Notes: generated by a model not told the origin, from the sequence alone. DNA of 55,373 bases from JAAZMA01 sp036720245 (GCA_036720245.1 DAIMNI010000008.1:1-55373), one strand, 5' to 3'; counted from the first letter of the stretch, positions 41,042-50,463 are shown. Made by a program: numbers and translations.

Positions 41042-41494
41042 ATGAAAAACAATAAGGGCTTTACGCTATTGGAATTAATGTTATCTATATCTATAATCCT
41101 CCTAATATTATCAATACCTATATTTAAAATAGACATACTCCATAATTTTAGGGAAAGACAGGAGCTTAGCGAATTTCTAAAGGATATTAATTATACTAAA
41201 AATAAAGCTATTATAGAATCTGTAAATTATAATATAAAAATAAGTATTAAGACTAATTCCTATACCATATATAAAGTTAATAGCAATAATAAGAAAAAGT
41301 CAATAAAACATAAGGAATTTAAACATGGTACAAAACTTATACATACTGCTATTAAAAATAATGAATTATCTTTTAAGTCCACAGGGGCTATAGATGGTGC
41401 TGGAACAATAAAACTAGAAAACAGAAAATGCAATGTTTTTAGGATAAAAATAACTCCAGTTACTGGTAAAGTAAATGTGGAATATGAGGACTAA
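41042..41494 (+). CDS. minor pseudopilin, GspH/FimT-like
   Basis: 150 residues. Leader KNNKG then FTLLELMLSISIILLILSIP with Glu at +5. The mature domain starts with RERQELSEFLKDINYTKNKA and ends in a beta region. Similar to GspH/FimT minor pilins that prime pilus assembly. Nine bases after the SLH gene. Confidence 0.88.
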   Translation: MKNNKGFTLLELMLSISIILLILSIPIFKIDILHNFRERQELSEFLKDINYTKNKAIIESVNYNIKISIKTNSYTIYKVNSNNKKKSIKHKEFKHGTKLIHTAIKNNELSFKSTGAIDGAGTIKLENRKCNVFRIKITPVTGKVNVEYED

Positions 41495-41517
41495 ATTAAA
41501 TTGAAGGCTGTGGTTAA

Positions 41518-41952
41518 ATGAATGAAAAGGGTTCTATTTTAATTCAGGTATTGATAGGATTATTTTTATTAGGATTAATTGCTTCATCTGCTTTGCCTAT
41601 TTTAAATACTGCAAGATATAATTTTATGCTAGTAGAAATTCAAACAGAAATGACATTTATTGCAGAATCTATAATTGAAGAGATTAAGTCTTTTGATTAT
41701 TATACAACTGAAGAATCAGAACTTATATTTGATCTTAAATTAGAAGAACTTATGGAAATGCTAAAAAGTCAGGAAGAGGTAGATATTTATCTGCCTTTAG
41801 ACAATAAAGAATTAGAATATAAATATAAATGCCATATTCACAAAATAGAAAGGAATAATCTTTGGGAAATTAAGGTGGATGTCTTTTTAAAAGATGAGGT
41901 GAAAGAAAAAAGCAATGTTGAAATCATGGCTTTCTTGCCCATACCTAAATAA
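41518..41952 (+). CDS. minor pseudopilin, PilV-like
   Basis: 144 residues. Leader NEKG then SILIQVLIGLFLLGLIASSA; the +1 residue is Ser and +5 is Gln rather than Glu, so methylation and assembly contacts may differ. Mature region AESIIEEIKSFDYY recalls PilV/GspI. The next gene starts inside its end. Confidence 0.8.
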   Translation: MNEKGSILIQVLIGLFLLGLIASSALPILNTARYNFMLVEIQTEMTFIAESIIEEIKSFDYYTTEESELIFDLKLEELMEMLKSQEEVDIYLPLDNKELEYKYKCHIHKIERNNLWEIKVDVFLKDEVKEKSNVEIMAFLPIPK

Positions 41953-42502
41953 AGAAAAAGGTTTTACATTATTGGAATTAGTATTAGCCATGGCTATTGG
42001 TTCAATTTTATTTTTAGGTTTTTGCTCTATTTTAGGTTTTACTATTAATACATATAAAGAAGAGGTGGAAATAGACGATATATTAATTAGTGGCCAATAT
42101 ACAATAGAGTATATAAAAAAGGAAATAAAACAGGCGGAAAAAATTATTTCTATAGATAAAATTAATGGATTAAAAGATAAGTATCCTGATAATATTGGAT
42201 TTGTAATTATGAGATATCGCCCAGGGGGAATTGAAAAACCAGATGAATATAATTATTCTACTTATTATTTAAAAAACAATAAAATATATAGAATTGCCGA
42301 AAATAGGGAGGATGATAGGCTTCCTATTTTTGGAGGTCAGGATGGACACAATGTATTAGCTGAATATGCAATATCCATTAAAGACACTAATATTAATTTT
42401 GAAGATAAAATAGTAGATTTGAATTTTGTATTTAAAGGAGAATTAAAAAATGAGATTAGATTTAAAACAAAGATATTTATTAGATGCCCTATAGTATACT
42501 AA
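41915..42502 (+). CDS. minor pseudopilin, PilW/GspJ-like
   Basis: 195 residues. ATG 41915 overlaps the previous gene; a leader of 16 residues ends KEKG, then FTLLELVLAMAIGSILFLGF. QYTIEYIKKEIKQAEKI and the later hydrophobic beta stretches match PilW/GspJ. Its end overlaps the upstream-most possible start of the next gene. Confidence 0.85.
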   Translation: MLKSWLSCPYLNKEKGFTLLELVLAMAIGSILFLGFCSILGFTINTYKEEVEIDDILISGQYTIEYIKKEIKQAEKIISIDKINGLKDKYPDNIGFVIMRYRPGGIEKPDEYNYSTYYLKNNKIYRIAENREDDRLPIFGGQDGHNVLAEYAISIKDTNINFEDKIVDLNFVFKGELKNEIRFKTKIFIRCPIVY

Positions 42503-42519
42503 AGAAAAAGGTGAAAGAT

Positions 42520-43539
42520 TTGAATAATAAAGGTTTCACCCCAATATTAATTATATTAATTATGGCTATAATATTTATTTCATTGTCTTTTTTAATTTAC
42601 ATTTCTAATACGGAATATTTAATTTCAAACTCTAATAAAAATAGTATACAATCCTATTATCTTAGGGAAGGAAAAATGTTGAAACTTTTATACCAAGATA
42701 AATATTATAATGATGAAATTTTGCCAAGAATAAAAAGGTATTTAAAATTTGGCTTTTTAGGAACAGATCTTAGTAATAGGTTTTATATGGATGAAGAAGA
42801 TTTAATAGAAGGGGATACACTTAAGACTGTGGAGATGTCTTTTTCAATAGAGGAAAATAGAAGATTAATGACTCTTCAGACTAGTGCTATTTTTAATGGC
42901 GTTACTAAGACAATTCAAGCAAAAGCAAATATTGTTAAAGGTTTTTATGAATTGGGAAATCCAATTTTATATGATGCTATTTTAAACGAGGGAAAAAAGC
43001 AGGATTATATTGAATATATGAATTATGTAGAAAAAAATATAGGGATAAATCAATTGGATAATGATATAATGGGAATAGAGTCTATAAATTTTGATAATAT
43101 TGTTCTTTTCACGGATGTAGATAATAGAAAATGTATTGAATTTTATAGAAATACTATAGATAATCCTATAAAATATGAATATATAAACAAAGATAAAATT
43201 TTCTTATTGATAAAGGGGCCTACAAATCTTTTAATTGAATCACGGGAGAATAGTGATAAATTAATACTAAATGGAATTGTTTATACAGAAGGAGATGTAA
43301 ATATAAACAATGATATTGATTTTAATGGTATAATAATTTTAAATCAAGGTAAGATTAATTTATCTCCCAATGCTAAATTTAAATTTCAAGGTATTATTTT
43401 GTCTAGGGACTATCCATTTGAAGTTTTAAATTATGGTAATGAATTAGAAATAGAATATAATGAAAATTATATAAAGACCAATGGTATATATTTACCTGGG
43501 TATATTGAACTTAATATTAAAGTGTTAAAAGACCTATAA
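42520..43539 (+). CDS. PilX/GspK-like large minor pilin
   Basis: 339 residues from TTG 42520, chosen because AAAGGTGA lies six bases upstream and gives the short leader NNKG. Hydrophobic helix FTPILIILIMAIIFISLSFL has Pro at +3 and no Glu5, as in GspK/PilX-type tip proteins. The long soluble part includes a C-terminal beta-helix-like stretch (LNGIVYTEGDVNINNDIDFN). Likely pilus tip. Confidence 0.78.
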   Translation: MNNKGFTPILIILIMAIIFISLSFLIYISNTEYLISNSNKNSIQSYYLREGKMLKLLYQDKYYNDEILPRIKRYLKFGFLGTDLSNRFYMDEEDLIEGDTLKTVEMSFSIEENRRLMTLQTSAIFNGVTKTIQAKANIVKGFYELGNPILYDAILNEGKKQDYIEYMNYVEKNIGINQLDNDIMGIESINFDNIVLFTDVDNRKCIEFYRNTIDNPIKYEYINKDKIFLLIKGPTNLLIESRENSDKLILNGIVYTEGDVNINNDIDFNGIIILNQGKINLSPNAKFKFQGIILSRDYPFEVLNYGNELEIEYNENYIKTNGIYLPGYIELNIKVLKDL

Positions 43540-43564
43540 ATATTATAAAAGGGGCAATGAGGAT

Positions 43565-43831
43565 ATGGAATTAGTAAATTTAATGGAAAGAGAAGTAAAA
43601 AGTACTATTAATAAAATTCTAAAAAATAAAAGGGGTTCTATTTGTGATTGTGAAAAATGTAAACTGGATATTGCTGCTATAGCCCTAAATAATTTGAAAC
43701 CCCAATATGTTGTTACTGATAAGGGACAATTATATGGTAAATTAAATACTTTAGATTATCAATTTGACGTGGATTTGACTAAAGAAATTACCAAGGCAAT
43801 CGAAATAGTTAGTAAGAATCCCCATCACTAG
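43565..43831 (+). CDS. comFB: ComFB family protein
   Basis: 88 residues. NLMEREVKSTINKILKNKRG, CDCEKCKLDIAAIALNNLKP and YVVTDKGQLYGK are the ComFB pattern, with the CxxC pair for metal. ComFB of B. subtilis lies in the comF operon; cyanobacterial relatives have been described as cyclic di-nucleotide receptors that control pili. Position right after the pilus operon fits a regulatory role. Confidence 0.85.
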   Translation: MELVNLMEREVKSTINKILKNKRGSICDCEKCKLDIAAIALNNLKPQYVVTDKGQLYGKLNTLDYQFDVDLTKEITKAIEIVSKNPHH

Positions 43832-43844
43832 GACGGTGAATAGT

Positions 43845-44375
43845 TTGAAAAACATAATACTAATAGGCATGAGTGGTTCAGGGAAGACCTCAGTAGGAGA
43901 ATATGTAGCTGATAAATTAGATAAAACTTTTTTAGATACTGATGATATAATAATATCTAATACTGGAAAAGATATAGAATATATATTTAACAATTATGGA
44001 GAAGAATGTTTTAGAAAGTTGGAAGAACTTGTAATTAACACTTCAGCTAAAAAAGAGAATATGGTTATATCTACTGGTGGTGGTGTAGTATTAAATCCTA
44101 CAAATATAGAGAAACTAAAGACAAAAGGGATTATATTTTTATTAAATGGTAGTATAGATACTTTATACCGAAATATTATCTTTTCTAAATCTCTAGGGCA
44201 AAGACCACTTTTAAAGGAAGGAGATTTAAAAAAGAAAATTGAGGGAATGTATGATATAAGAAAGGGCTTGTATTTAAATAGTGAGGATTATCTAATTTCA
44301 ATAGATGATAAAGGTATTGAAGAAATAGGGGATGAGATTATTAACATTTTTAGAGAAGTTACCCCTTGTTCTTAG
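43845..44375 (+). CDS. aroK: shikimate kinase
   Basis: 176 residues from TTG 43845 behind AGGACGG (GTG 43836 possible). P-loop GMSGSGKTSVG (about 7-17), DTDDIII shikimate/Mg site, ISTGGGVV substrate loop and the QRPLL lid. Phosphorylates shikimate at O3 with ATP. Paired with aroQ 48 bases on and with aroE upstream of the pilus operon. Confidence 0.94.
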   Translation: MKNIILIGMSGSGKTSVGEYVADKLDKTFLDTDDIIISNTGKDIEYIFNNYGEECFRKLEELVINTSAKKENMVISTGGGVVLNPTNIEKLKTKGIIFLLNGSIDTLYRNIIFSKSLGQRPLLKEGDLKKKIEGMYDIRKGLYLNSEDYLISIDDKGIEEIGDEIINIFREVTPCS

Positions 44376-44394
44376 TTTTGAGTACTGATATAAT
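44366..44394 (+). promoter_or_regulatory. SigA-type promoter for aroQ-efp
   Basis: TTGTTC (44366-44371), 17-bp spacer, TATAAT (44389-44394), 29 bp before the aroQ ATG and overlapping the end of aroK. Confidence 0.75.
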
Positions 44395-44422
44395 AAAATA
44401 GTTATAAAAAAGGAAGATAATA

Positions 44423-44860
44423 ATGAATATACTTATTATTCATGGGCCTAATTTAGATATTTTGGGCAAAAGAGATAAAAATTTATATGGTGAATTGACT
44501 TTAAAAGAAATTAATTCCCTTATTAAAAATAAGGCTAAGGAGCAAAATCTAAATATAGATTTTTTTCAAAGCAATTTTGAAGGGGAAATAATTGAAAAAA
44601 TTCACCAAGCAATGGATGGGAATGTAGATGGGATTATTATAAATCCTGCAGCATTTACCCACTATAGTATAGCCATTAGGGATGCCATAGAGGCAATTAC
44701 AATTCCAGTAATAGAGGTGCATTTGTCTAATATATATAGTAGGGAGGATTTTAGAAGTAAATCCGTAATAGCCCCTGTATGTAAGGGGCAGATTACTGGC
44801 TTTGGTTATAATAGTTATTTATTAGCATTAGAGATGTTAAGACTTATGATAAACAGTTAA
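44423..44860 (+). CDS. aroQ: type II 3-dehydroquinate dehydratase
   Basis: 145 residues. IIHGPNLDILGKRDKNLYG holds Asn, Arg and the catalytic Tyr; NPAAFTHYSIAIRDA and PVIEVHLSNIYSREDFR supply Asn, His and Arg of the active site. Makes 3-dehydroshikimate, substrate of AroE. Full length for the dodecameric class II enzyme. Confidence 0.95.
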   Translation: MNILIIHGPNLDILGKRDKNLYGELTLKEINSLIKNKAKEQNLNIDFFQSNFEGEIIEKIHQAMDGNVDGIIINPAAFTHYSIAIRDAIEAITIPVIEVHLSNIYSREDFRSKSVIAPVCKGQITGFGYNSYLLALEMLRLMINS

Positions 44861-44872
44861 GGAGGTAATATA

Positions 44873-45430
44873 ATGATTTCAGCAGGTGATTTTAGAAAAG
44901 GTGTTACTTTTGAAATGGATGGGGATGTATACCAAATAGTAGATTTTCAGCATGTTAAGCCCGGGAAAGGTGCTGCTTTTGTTAGGACTAAAATAAAAAA
45001 TATTATGACTGGAGCTACTAAAGACCATACATTTAACCCAAATGATAGATATCCAAGGGCTAGAATCGAGACAAAGGAAATGCAGTATCTATATAATGAT
45101 GGTGAATTATATTATTTTATGGATAATGAAACTTATGAACAATTACCATTAAACAAAGAGGATGTAGAAGATGCGATTATCTATATTAAAGAAAGTACCA
45201 ATGCTACTATTAGATTTTATCAAGGGAAACCTTTTGATGTGGAAGCTCCAAATTTTGTAGAATTGGAGATCACTCACACTGAACCAGGAGTAAAGGGAGA
45301 TACAGCAACAGGCGCCACAAAACCAGCTACATTGGAAACTGGTGCAACTGTAAATGTACCTTTATTTGTAAATATAGGGGATGCAGTGAAAATTGATACT
45401 AGAACAGGAGAGTATTTATCTAGAGTATAG
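44873..45430 (+). CDS. efp: elongation factor P
   Basis: 185 residues, three beta-barrel domains. ISAGDFRKGVTFEMDGDVYQ start, KPGKGAAFVRTKIKN loop with the modifiable Lys near residue 32, and the C-terminal signature GDTATGATKPATLETGATVN, VPLFVNIGD. Relieves ribosome stalling at polyproline. GGAGGT precedes ATG. Confidence 0.97.
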   Translation: MISAGDFRKGVTFEMDGDVYQIVDFQHVKPGKGAAFVRTKIKNIMTGATKDHTFNPNDRYPRARIETKEMQYLYNDGELYYFMDNETYEQLPLNKEDVEDAIIYIKESTNATIRFYQGKPFDVEAPNFVELEITHTEPGVKGDTATGATKPATLETGATVNVPLFVNIGDAVKIDTRTGEYLSRV

Positions 45431-45467
45431 GCAATAATAAAAATATATTATTTAGGGAGGGGTTTAA

Positions 45468-45803
45468 GTGGATTATTTATATCAAAAAGTAGCCTATTTA
45501 AAAGGATTAGCTGAGGGCCTTGGTATTGAAGACGAATCAAAAGAGGGTAAATTATTATTACATATAATTGATACTCTTGAAGATTTCGCTGATGTAATTG
45601 ATGAAATTGCAGAGGAACAAGAGGAATTAGAAGAATATGTGAGCTATATAGATGAAGATTTAACAGATGTAGAAGACGATCTATATGGTTTAGATGAAGA
45701 GGACATTCATTCCTTTGAAGATTTTGATGAAGATGACTTCGATGGCTTAGACTTTGGCGTAATTTGTTGCAATGATGAGGAAGATTTTGACACAGAAGAA
45801 TAA
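45468..45803 (+). CDS. acidic CD1247-type protein
   Basis: 111 residues from GTG behind GGGAGGGG. The N-terminal 65 residues (YLYQKVAYLKGLAEGLGIED, GKLLLHIIDTLEDFADVIDE) match the conserved N-domain of the clostridial CD1247-type family located next to spoIIIA. The remainder is very acidic, ending with CC; the zinc-binding tail seen in longer relatives appears reduced. Function unknown. Confidence 0.7.
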   Translation: MDYLYQKVAYLKGLAEGLGIEDESKEGKLLLHIIDTLEDFADVIDEIAEEQEELEEYVSYIDEDLTDVEDDLYGLDEEDIHSFEDFDEDDFDGLDFGVICCNDEEDFDTEE

Positions 45804-45814
45804 TAATTTATTTT

Positions 45815-45857
45815 AAAGACTTAAAACCTATAAGGTTTTAAGTCTTTATTTTTTTGC
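45815..45857 (+). terminator. strong terminator before spoIIIA
   Basis: AAAGACTTAAAACCT pairs with AGGTTTTAAGTCTTT around a two-base centre region, followed by ATTTTTTT. Separates housekeeping and sporulation operons. Confidence 0.93.
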
Positions 45858-45884
45858 ATAAAATTTTCAACTACTCATATTTAT
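45856..45884 (+). promoter_or_regulatory. possible SigE-type promoter of spoIIIA
   Basis: GCATAAA (45856-45862) and CATATTTA (45876-45883) with a 13-bp spacer resemble a SigE promoter (-35 with ATA, -10 CATA). spoIIIA is SigE-controlled in studied Bacilli and Clostridia. The match is loose. Confidence 0.35.
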
Positions 45885-45904
45885 ATATAAAGGAGGGACA
45901 GGTT

Positions 45905-46879
45905 ATGAAATTAGATGATATTGGTATATATAATAAAGTTTTAGAATATATATGTTTGGAATTAAGCCATTCTTTAGGAAATATCGGCAATGAATATAAA
46001 AAAGATGTAGAGGAAATAAGGTTAAGAGCAGGAATGCCTCTAAATGTATATTTAAAAGGAGAAAATTATTTTGTTTCTCCAGATGGGGAATTAAATAAAA
46101 CAGAGGCCAAAGCCCTATTGGTGAAACCAGAATATATTCATAAAACTTTCCAATTAATTAGTAATTATTCTATTTATGCCTTTCAGGAGGAAATAAAAAA
46201 TGGTTTTATAACATTGAGGGGAGGCCATAGGGTAGGAATAGGGGGTAAAGTTTTGTATGGAAATATGGGAATTGAAACTATTAGAAATATTTCTTCTCTA
46301 AATATTAGGATTGCTAGGGAGAAAATTGGAATATCTAATAAAATTATTCAATATATTTTAGATTTTAATAATTCCATATATAACACATTAATAGTTTCAC
46401 CTCCTCAGTGTGGGAAAACTACTCTTTTGAGGGATATTATTAGGACATTATCTAATGGTACAAATTTACCCAATGGGAAGGCCTTTAAAATAGGTGTTAT
46501 AGATGAACGTTCAGAAATTTCAGGTATGTACAATGGTATACCTCAGCATAGTATTGGCATAAGGACAGATGTATTAGATGGATGTAATAAAAAGGATGGA
46601 ACTACAATATTAATTAGAGCTATGTCTCCAGATATTATTGCAATGGATGAGATTGGAGGAATAAATGATGTGGAAGCCATACATGAAAGCCTAAAAGCAG
46701 GAATAAAAGTTATTGCAACTGTTCATGGAAGTGATTTAAATGATTTATTATCCAAAAGAAGTCTTAAAATTTTAATTGAAGAAAAGGTTTTTGGTAGATA
46801 TATTTTTTTAGATAATTCTAGGGGGGTAGGAACTGTTAAGGAAATTTTAGATGGGAAGAGCTTTAGATCTGTAAAATAA
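45905..46879 (+). CDS. spoIIIAA: stage III sporulation protein AA
   Basis: 324 residues from ATG 45905 behind AAAGGAGGG; the earlier in-frame TTG lies in the terminator. EIRLRAGMPLNVYLKG, FITLRGGHRVGIGGKV, Walker A PPQCGKTTLLRDI (about 170) and Walker B IIAMDEIGG. Secretion-type ATPase of the SpoIIIA-SpoIIQ channel from mother cell to forespore. Confidence 0.97.
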   Translation: MKLDDIGIYNKVLEYICLELSHSLGNIGNEYKKDVEEIRLRAGMPLNVYLKGENYFVSPDGELNKTEAKALLVKPEYIHKTFQLISNYSIYAFQEEIKNGFITLRGGHRVGIGGKVLYGNMGIETIRNISSLNIRIAREKIGISNKIIQYILDFNNSIYNTLIVSPPQCGKTTLLRDIIRTLSNGTNLPNGKAFKIGVIDERSEISGMYNGIPQHSIGIRTDVLDGCNKKDGTTILIRAMSPDIIAMDEIGGINDVEAIHESLKAGIKVIATVHGSDLNDLLSKRSLKILIEEKVFGRYIFLDNSRGVGTVKEILDGKSFRSVK

Positions 46880-46896
46880 TAGAAAGAGGGAGATAA

Positions 46897-47421
46897 ATGA
46901 TTTACCTTAAGATAATAGGATCCTTATTAATCGTATCCTCTACTAGTATTATGGGATATTGTTATGGAAAGCAGTTTTCTAATAGATTAAATAATCTAAT
47001 TTATTTAGAACAATGTATAAAAATTTTAGAAACAGAAATCGTATATGGCGGCACCATGCTAAACGAAGCATTGACTAATGTATATAATAGGGGAAATAAG
47101 AAAGTATCCTTTATATTTGAAGAAATAAAAAATCATCTATTAATGGATAAAGAAGTAGATGTATATAATAGTTTTCTTAATGTATCAGATTCCCTCAAAA
47201 TTAAACTAAGCTTTAAAGATGAGGATATAGACTTTTTCCTATCTTTAGGTAGAGTATTAGGTTCATCAGATAGGAGAGACCAAGAAAAAAATTTCAATTT
47301 GATTTTAAAACAAATTTCATTTTTAGAAGACAATGCTAGGCTAGAAAAAGAAAAAAATGAGAAAATGTTTAAGGGCTTAGGAATATTGATGGGTCTTGCT
47401 ATTGTAATAATATTATTATAG
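46897..47421 (+). CDS. spoIIIAB: stage III sporulation protein AB
   Basis: 174 residues. N-terminal span (LKIIGSLLIVSSTSIMGYCY), GspF-like helical core (CIKILETEIVYGGTMLNEAL, SLGRVLGSSDRRDQEKNF) and a C-terminal span (GILMGLAIVIILL). Platform-like part of the channel complex. Confidence 0.95.
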   Translation: MIYLKIIGSLLIVSSTSIMGYCYGKQFSNRLNNLIYLEQCIKILETEIVYGGTMLNEALTNVYNRGNKKVSFIFEEIKNHLLMDKEVDVYNSFLNVSDSLKIKLSFKDEDIDFFLSLGRVLGSSDRRDQEKNFNLILKQISFLEDNARLEKEKNEKMFKGLGILMGLAIVIILL

Positions 47422-47432
47422 GAGAGATAGAG

Positions 47433-47630
47433 ATGGATATTGATTTAATCTTTAAAATAGCCAGTATAGGCATATTATTAGCTATACTTCATACATTATT
47501 AGATAAGGCAGGTAAGGAGGAATTTGCCTATATTACAACTTTAGTAGGAGTGATAATTGTTTTTGGAATGGTAATTCCTTTAATTGTCAAATTTTTTGAT
47601 AATATAAAAAGTATTTTTAGACTTTATTAG
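47433..47630 (+). CDS. spoIIIAC: stage III sporulation protein AC
   Basis: 65 residues, two membrane spans. IDLIFKIASIGILLAILHTL and LDKAGKEEFAYITTLVGV are the family signature. Forms part of the membrane complex with AD. Confidence 0.95.
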   Translation: MDIDLIFKIASIGILLAILHTLLDKAGKEEFAYITTLVGVIIVFGMVIPLIVKFFDNIKSIFRLY

Positions 47631-47643
47631 TGGATGTGATAAT

Positions 47644-48033
47644 ATGGAAGTTTTTAAAATTGTATCTATTGGAATAATAGCCACATTATTAGCAGCTTTT
47701 CTTCGTCAGTCTAATAAAAGGGATTTTGCCATATTAATTGGTATAGTAACTGGACTAATTATATTTTCTATAATAGTAGAAAAGTTAAAATATGTAGTTT
47801 ACACTCTGAATCAATTGGTGAAAGGCACTAATATAGAATTTGCATATTTTTCAATAATAATAAAGATAATAGGCATTGCATATTTAGTAGAATTTGGAGC
47901 CCAAATTTCCAGGGATGCTAATGAAGAATCTATTGCAAACAAAATCGAACTAGGTGGGAGGGTCATAATGATGGTACTAGCTATGCCAATATTATTGACA
48001 TTAATGGATTTAATTATGAAAATACTTTCTTAA
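47644..48033 (+). CDS. spoIIIAD: stage III sporulation protein AD
   Basis: 129 residues, four hydrophobic segments. IVSIGIIATLLAAFLRQSNK start, YLVEFGAQISRDANEESIAN middle, then the last span. Related to AC by duplication. 13 bases after AC. Confidence 0.95.
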   Translation: MEVFKIVSIGIIATLLAAFLRQSNKRDFAILIGIVTGLIIFSIIVEKLKYVVYTLNQLVKGTNIEFAYFSIIIKIIGIAYLVEFGAQISRDANEESIANKIELGGRVIMMVLAMPILLTLMDLIMKILS

Positions 48034-48044
48034 AGGTGAAAACA

Positions 48045-49226
48045 ATGGATAAAAGTTTAGTTTTAATTATATTTTTGATGCTTTTAATTTTTTTAAATCC
48101 CTCTAGTGCATTAAGTGCTGATGAAGATCAATTTTTAACGGATAGATTTATAAAGGAACAATTAAACAACTTAAATATACAAGAATTAGAATTGGTACTA
48201 GAGGATATATTTAGGGGGGGAGAAATTGAATATCCAAAAATAAATATTAAAGATGCTATTTGGTCCATTATAAAAGGGAAAAAAACAATAGATTTTAATG
48301 AAATAAAATCTGGAATATCTAAAGTGTTTTTATTAGAAATTAAAAGTAATCTAGTTTTAATAGTGCAAATTTTTGCAATAACCATAGCTTGTTCTATGTT
48401 GACAAATTTAGGTACTTCATTTCATAGGGAAAATGTTTCTCAATTGGCCTACTATGCTTGCTATATTATCTTGGCTATGCTGACAATAAATAGTTTTATT
48501 ATAGCTTTAGAACTGGGGAAAAAAACTGTAGTTCAAATGGTAGATTTTATGCAGATAGTATTGCCAATATTATTGACATTATTAACTGCAGTAAGTGGTC
48601 CAAATACAAAATTATTATTTCACCCAGTAGTGTTGGGTGCTGTAAGTATTATAGCTTCAATAATTAAAAATTTAGTTTTTCCACTGATACTTTTTTCCTT
48701 TACAATAGGAATAATTAGCAATATATCTGAGAAGGTTCAATTTTCTCAGCTATCTGAATTAATTAGACAAATAATTGTGGGAATAGTAGCTGGAGCATTA
48801 ACTATATTTATTGGAATAATTACTATGTTTGGGATAGGAAGCAAAGTAGATGGAATAACTATTAGAACGGCTAAATTTGCTGTAGATAATTTGGTTCCCA
48901 TAGTGGGTAAATTTCTATCTGATGCCGTAGAAACAGTAGTTAGCTGTTCTGCCATATTGAAAAATGGAATTGGATTAATAGGTTTATTTGCCCTCTTTTT
49001 AATATGTATAATTCCACTTATTAAAATAATAGTTTTAATATTTAGCTATAAGATTATAGGTGCAATCTCACAGCCTATTGCATCAGAAAATATTATTAAT
49101 TTTTTCAATGAAGTAGGAAAAGCCTTAGTGTTAGTTATGATAGGAGTTTTATCAGTGGCCATCATGTTTTTTATTACCATTGCAATTGTAGTTGAATTAG
49201 GCAATGCTACTATAATGCTTAGGTAG
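48045..49226 (+). CDS. spoIIIAE: stage III sporulation protein AE
   Basis: 393 residues from ATG 48045 behind AAAGGTGA. Signal-like first span, extracytoplasmic region (about 25-105), then about seven spans with FMQIVLPILLTLLTAVSG and IFSYKIIGAISQPIASENII, the typical core. Putative transporter component of the channel. Confidence 0.95.
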   Translation: MDKSLVLIIFLMLLIFLNPSSALSADEDQFLTDRFIKEQLNNLNIQELELVLEDIFRGGEIEYPKINIKDAIWSIIKGKKTIDFNEIKSGISKVFLLEIKSNLVLIVQIFAITIACSMLTNLGTSFHRENVSQLAYYACYIILAMLTINSFIIALELGKKTVVQMVDFMQIVLPILLTLLTAVSGPNTKLLFHPVVLGAVSIIASIIKNLVFPLILFSFTIGIISNISEKVQFSQLSELIRQIIVGIVAGALTIFIGIITMFGIGSKVDGITIRTAKFAVDNLVPIVGKFLSDAVETVVSCSAILKNGIGLIGLFALFLICIIPLIKIIVLIFSYKIIGAISQPIASENIINFFNEVGKALVLVMIGVLSVAIMFFITIAIVVELGNATIMLR

Positions 49227-49234
49227 GTGTTTAT

Positions 49235-49878
49235 ATGAGGATTACAGAATTCTTAAATTTATGGTTAAAGGATATCATATTAGTCTTTATTTTTTTATCT
49301 ATTGTAGAAATAATGATTCCAAAGGGAAATATGAAAAAATATATTAATATGATAATTGGTTTTTTAATAATTATTACTATTATAAATCCTTTTGTAAAAT
49401 TATTTAACAGGGATTATAGTTTTAACAAGGATTTATATAAAAATCAGATAGAAAACATCAATATTTTATATGAAGGTAATGATGAATTAATAAAAACTCA
49501 GGAAGAACAAGTAAAAGAATTCTATACGGAAAAAATCGAGGAAGAACTAGAGGATTTAATAATTAGCACAACAGATTATACTATAGAAAGAGTTAATACT
49601 ACTATTGATGAGGAAGAGGAAAGCTTTGGGAGGCTTTTGACTATTGAAATTTTTTTGAAAGAAAAAGTGAAAACTGAGGAGGAAAAAGATAATATTATTA
49701 AAATTAAAAAGGTAGACAATATATCTATTACGGAAAACAAAGGAAATGATACAAAATATAATGAATTAAACGATGGAAAAATTAAAAAAGACATATCAGA
49801 ATACTATAATTNNNNNNNNNNGAAGAAAAAGTTAAAATCTTCTTAAATAATAAAGGGGAAGGTAAATCAGATGGATAA
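49235..49878 (+). CDS. spoIIIAF: stage III sporulation protein AF (spans a 10-N gap)
   Basis: Two N-terminal spans (about 10-30 and 36-54) and a soluble domain. The 10-N run at 49812-49821 puts the rest out of frame; in the frame starting GAA 49822 it reads EEKVKIFLNNKGEGKSDG and ends at TAA 49876-49878, overlapping spoIIIAG ATG as usual for this operon. The true gap should be 2 modulo 3 bases long. Confidence 0.85.
49812..49821. other. assembly gap (10 N) in spoIIIAF
   Basis: A ten-N placeholder that breaks an otherwise continuous frame. Confidence 0.9.
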
Positions 49879-50452
49879 ATTGATTCATAAACTAAAAAAA
49901 CTTCTAGAAAAAATGGATAATAAAAAGATAATTTATAATTTATTCATAATTCTAATCATAGGAATCATACTTTTAATAATAGCTAATGTTTTTCTAGATT
50001 ATAAAAATAATTTAGATACAAGTTCACAATTAGGGAATTCAATTATGGAAAACGCAAATATAGATTCAGATTATTCTACTATTTTAGAAAGAAAGTTAGA
50101 AGAAATATTAATGGAATTAAAGGGAGTGGGGAAAGTAAAAGTGATGATAACTTTGGAAGACACTATAGAAAAGATACCAGCCTTTAATACAAACAAAAAT
50201 AGCGAAACTACAAGTGAAATAGATTCCCAAGGGGGAACTAGGGAAATTGTAAGGGAGGATATGAGCATACAAACGCTAACTAGCAGCGAAGGAGGATTAA
50301 TGGTATTAAAAGAAATAAAGCCTACTGTACGTGGAGTAATAGTAATTGCAGAAGGAGCTGAGGACTTAGAGATAAAGGAAATGCTCTACGAAGCAGTAAA
50401 AACTGTATTGGGCATATCTGGCAATAAGGTTGAAGTATATTCAAGTAAATAG
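49871..50452 (+). CDS. spoIIIAG: stage III sporulation protein AG
   Basis: 193 residues. One span (about 22-42), then the ring-building domain: LERKLEEILMELKGVGKVKV, MITLEDT and PTVRGVIVIAEGAEDLEIKE. Forms the large secretin-like ring in the intermembrane space between mother cell and forespore. Confidence 0.95.
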   Translation: MDKLIHKLKKLLEKMDNKKIIYNLFIILIIGIILLIIANVFLDYKNNLDTSSQLGNSIMENANIDSDYSTILERKLEEILMELKGVGKVKVMITLEDTIEKIPAFNTNKNSETTSEIDSQGGTREIVREDMSIQTLTSSEGGLMVLKEIKPTVRGVIVIAEGAEDLEIKEMLYEAVKTVLGISGNKVEVYSSK

Positions 50453-50463
50453 GGGGGATATAA

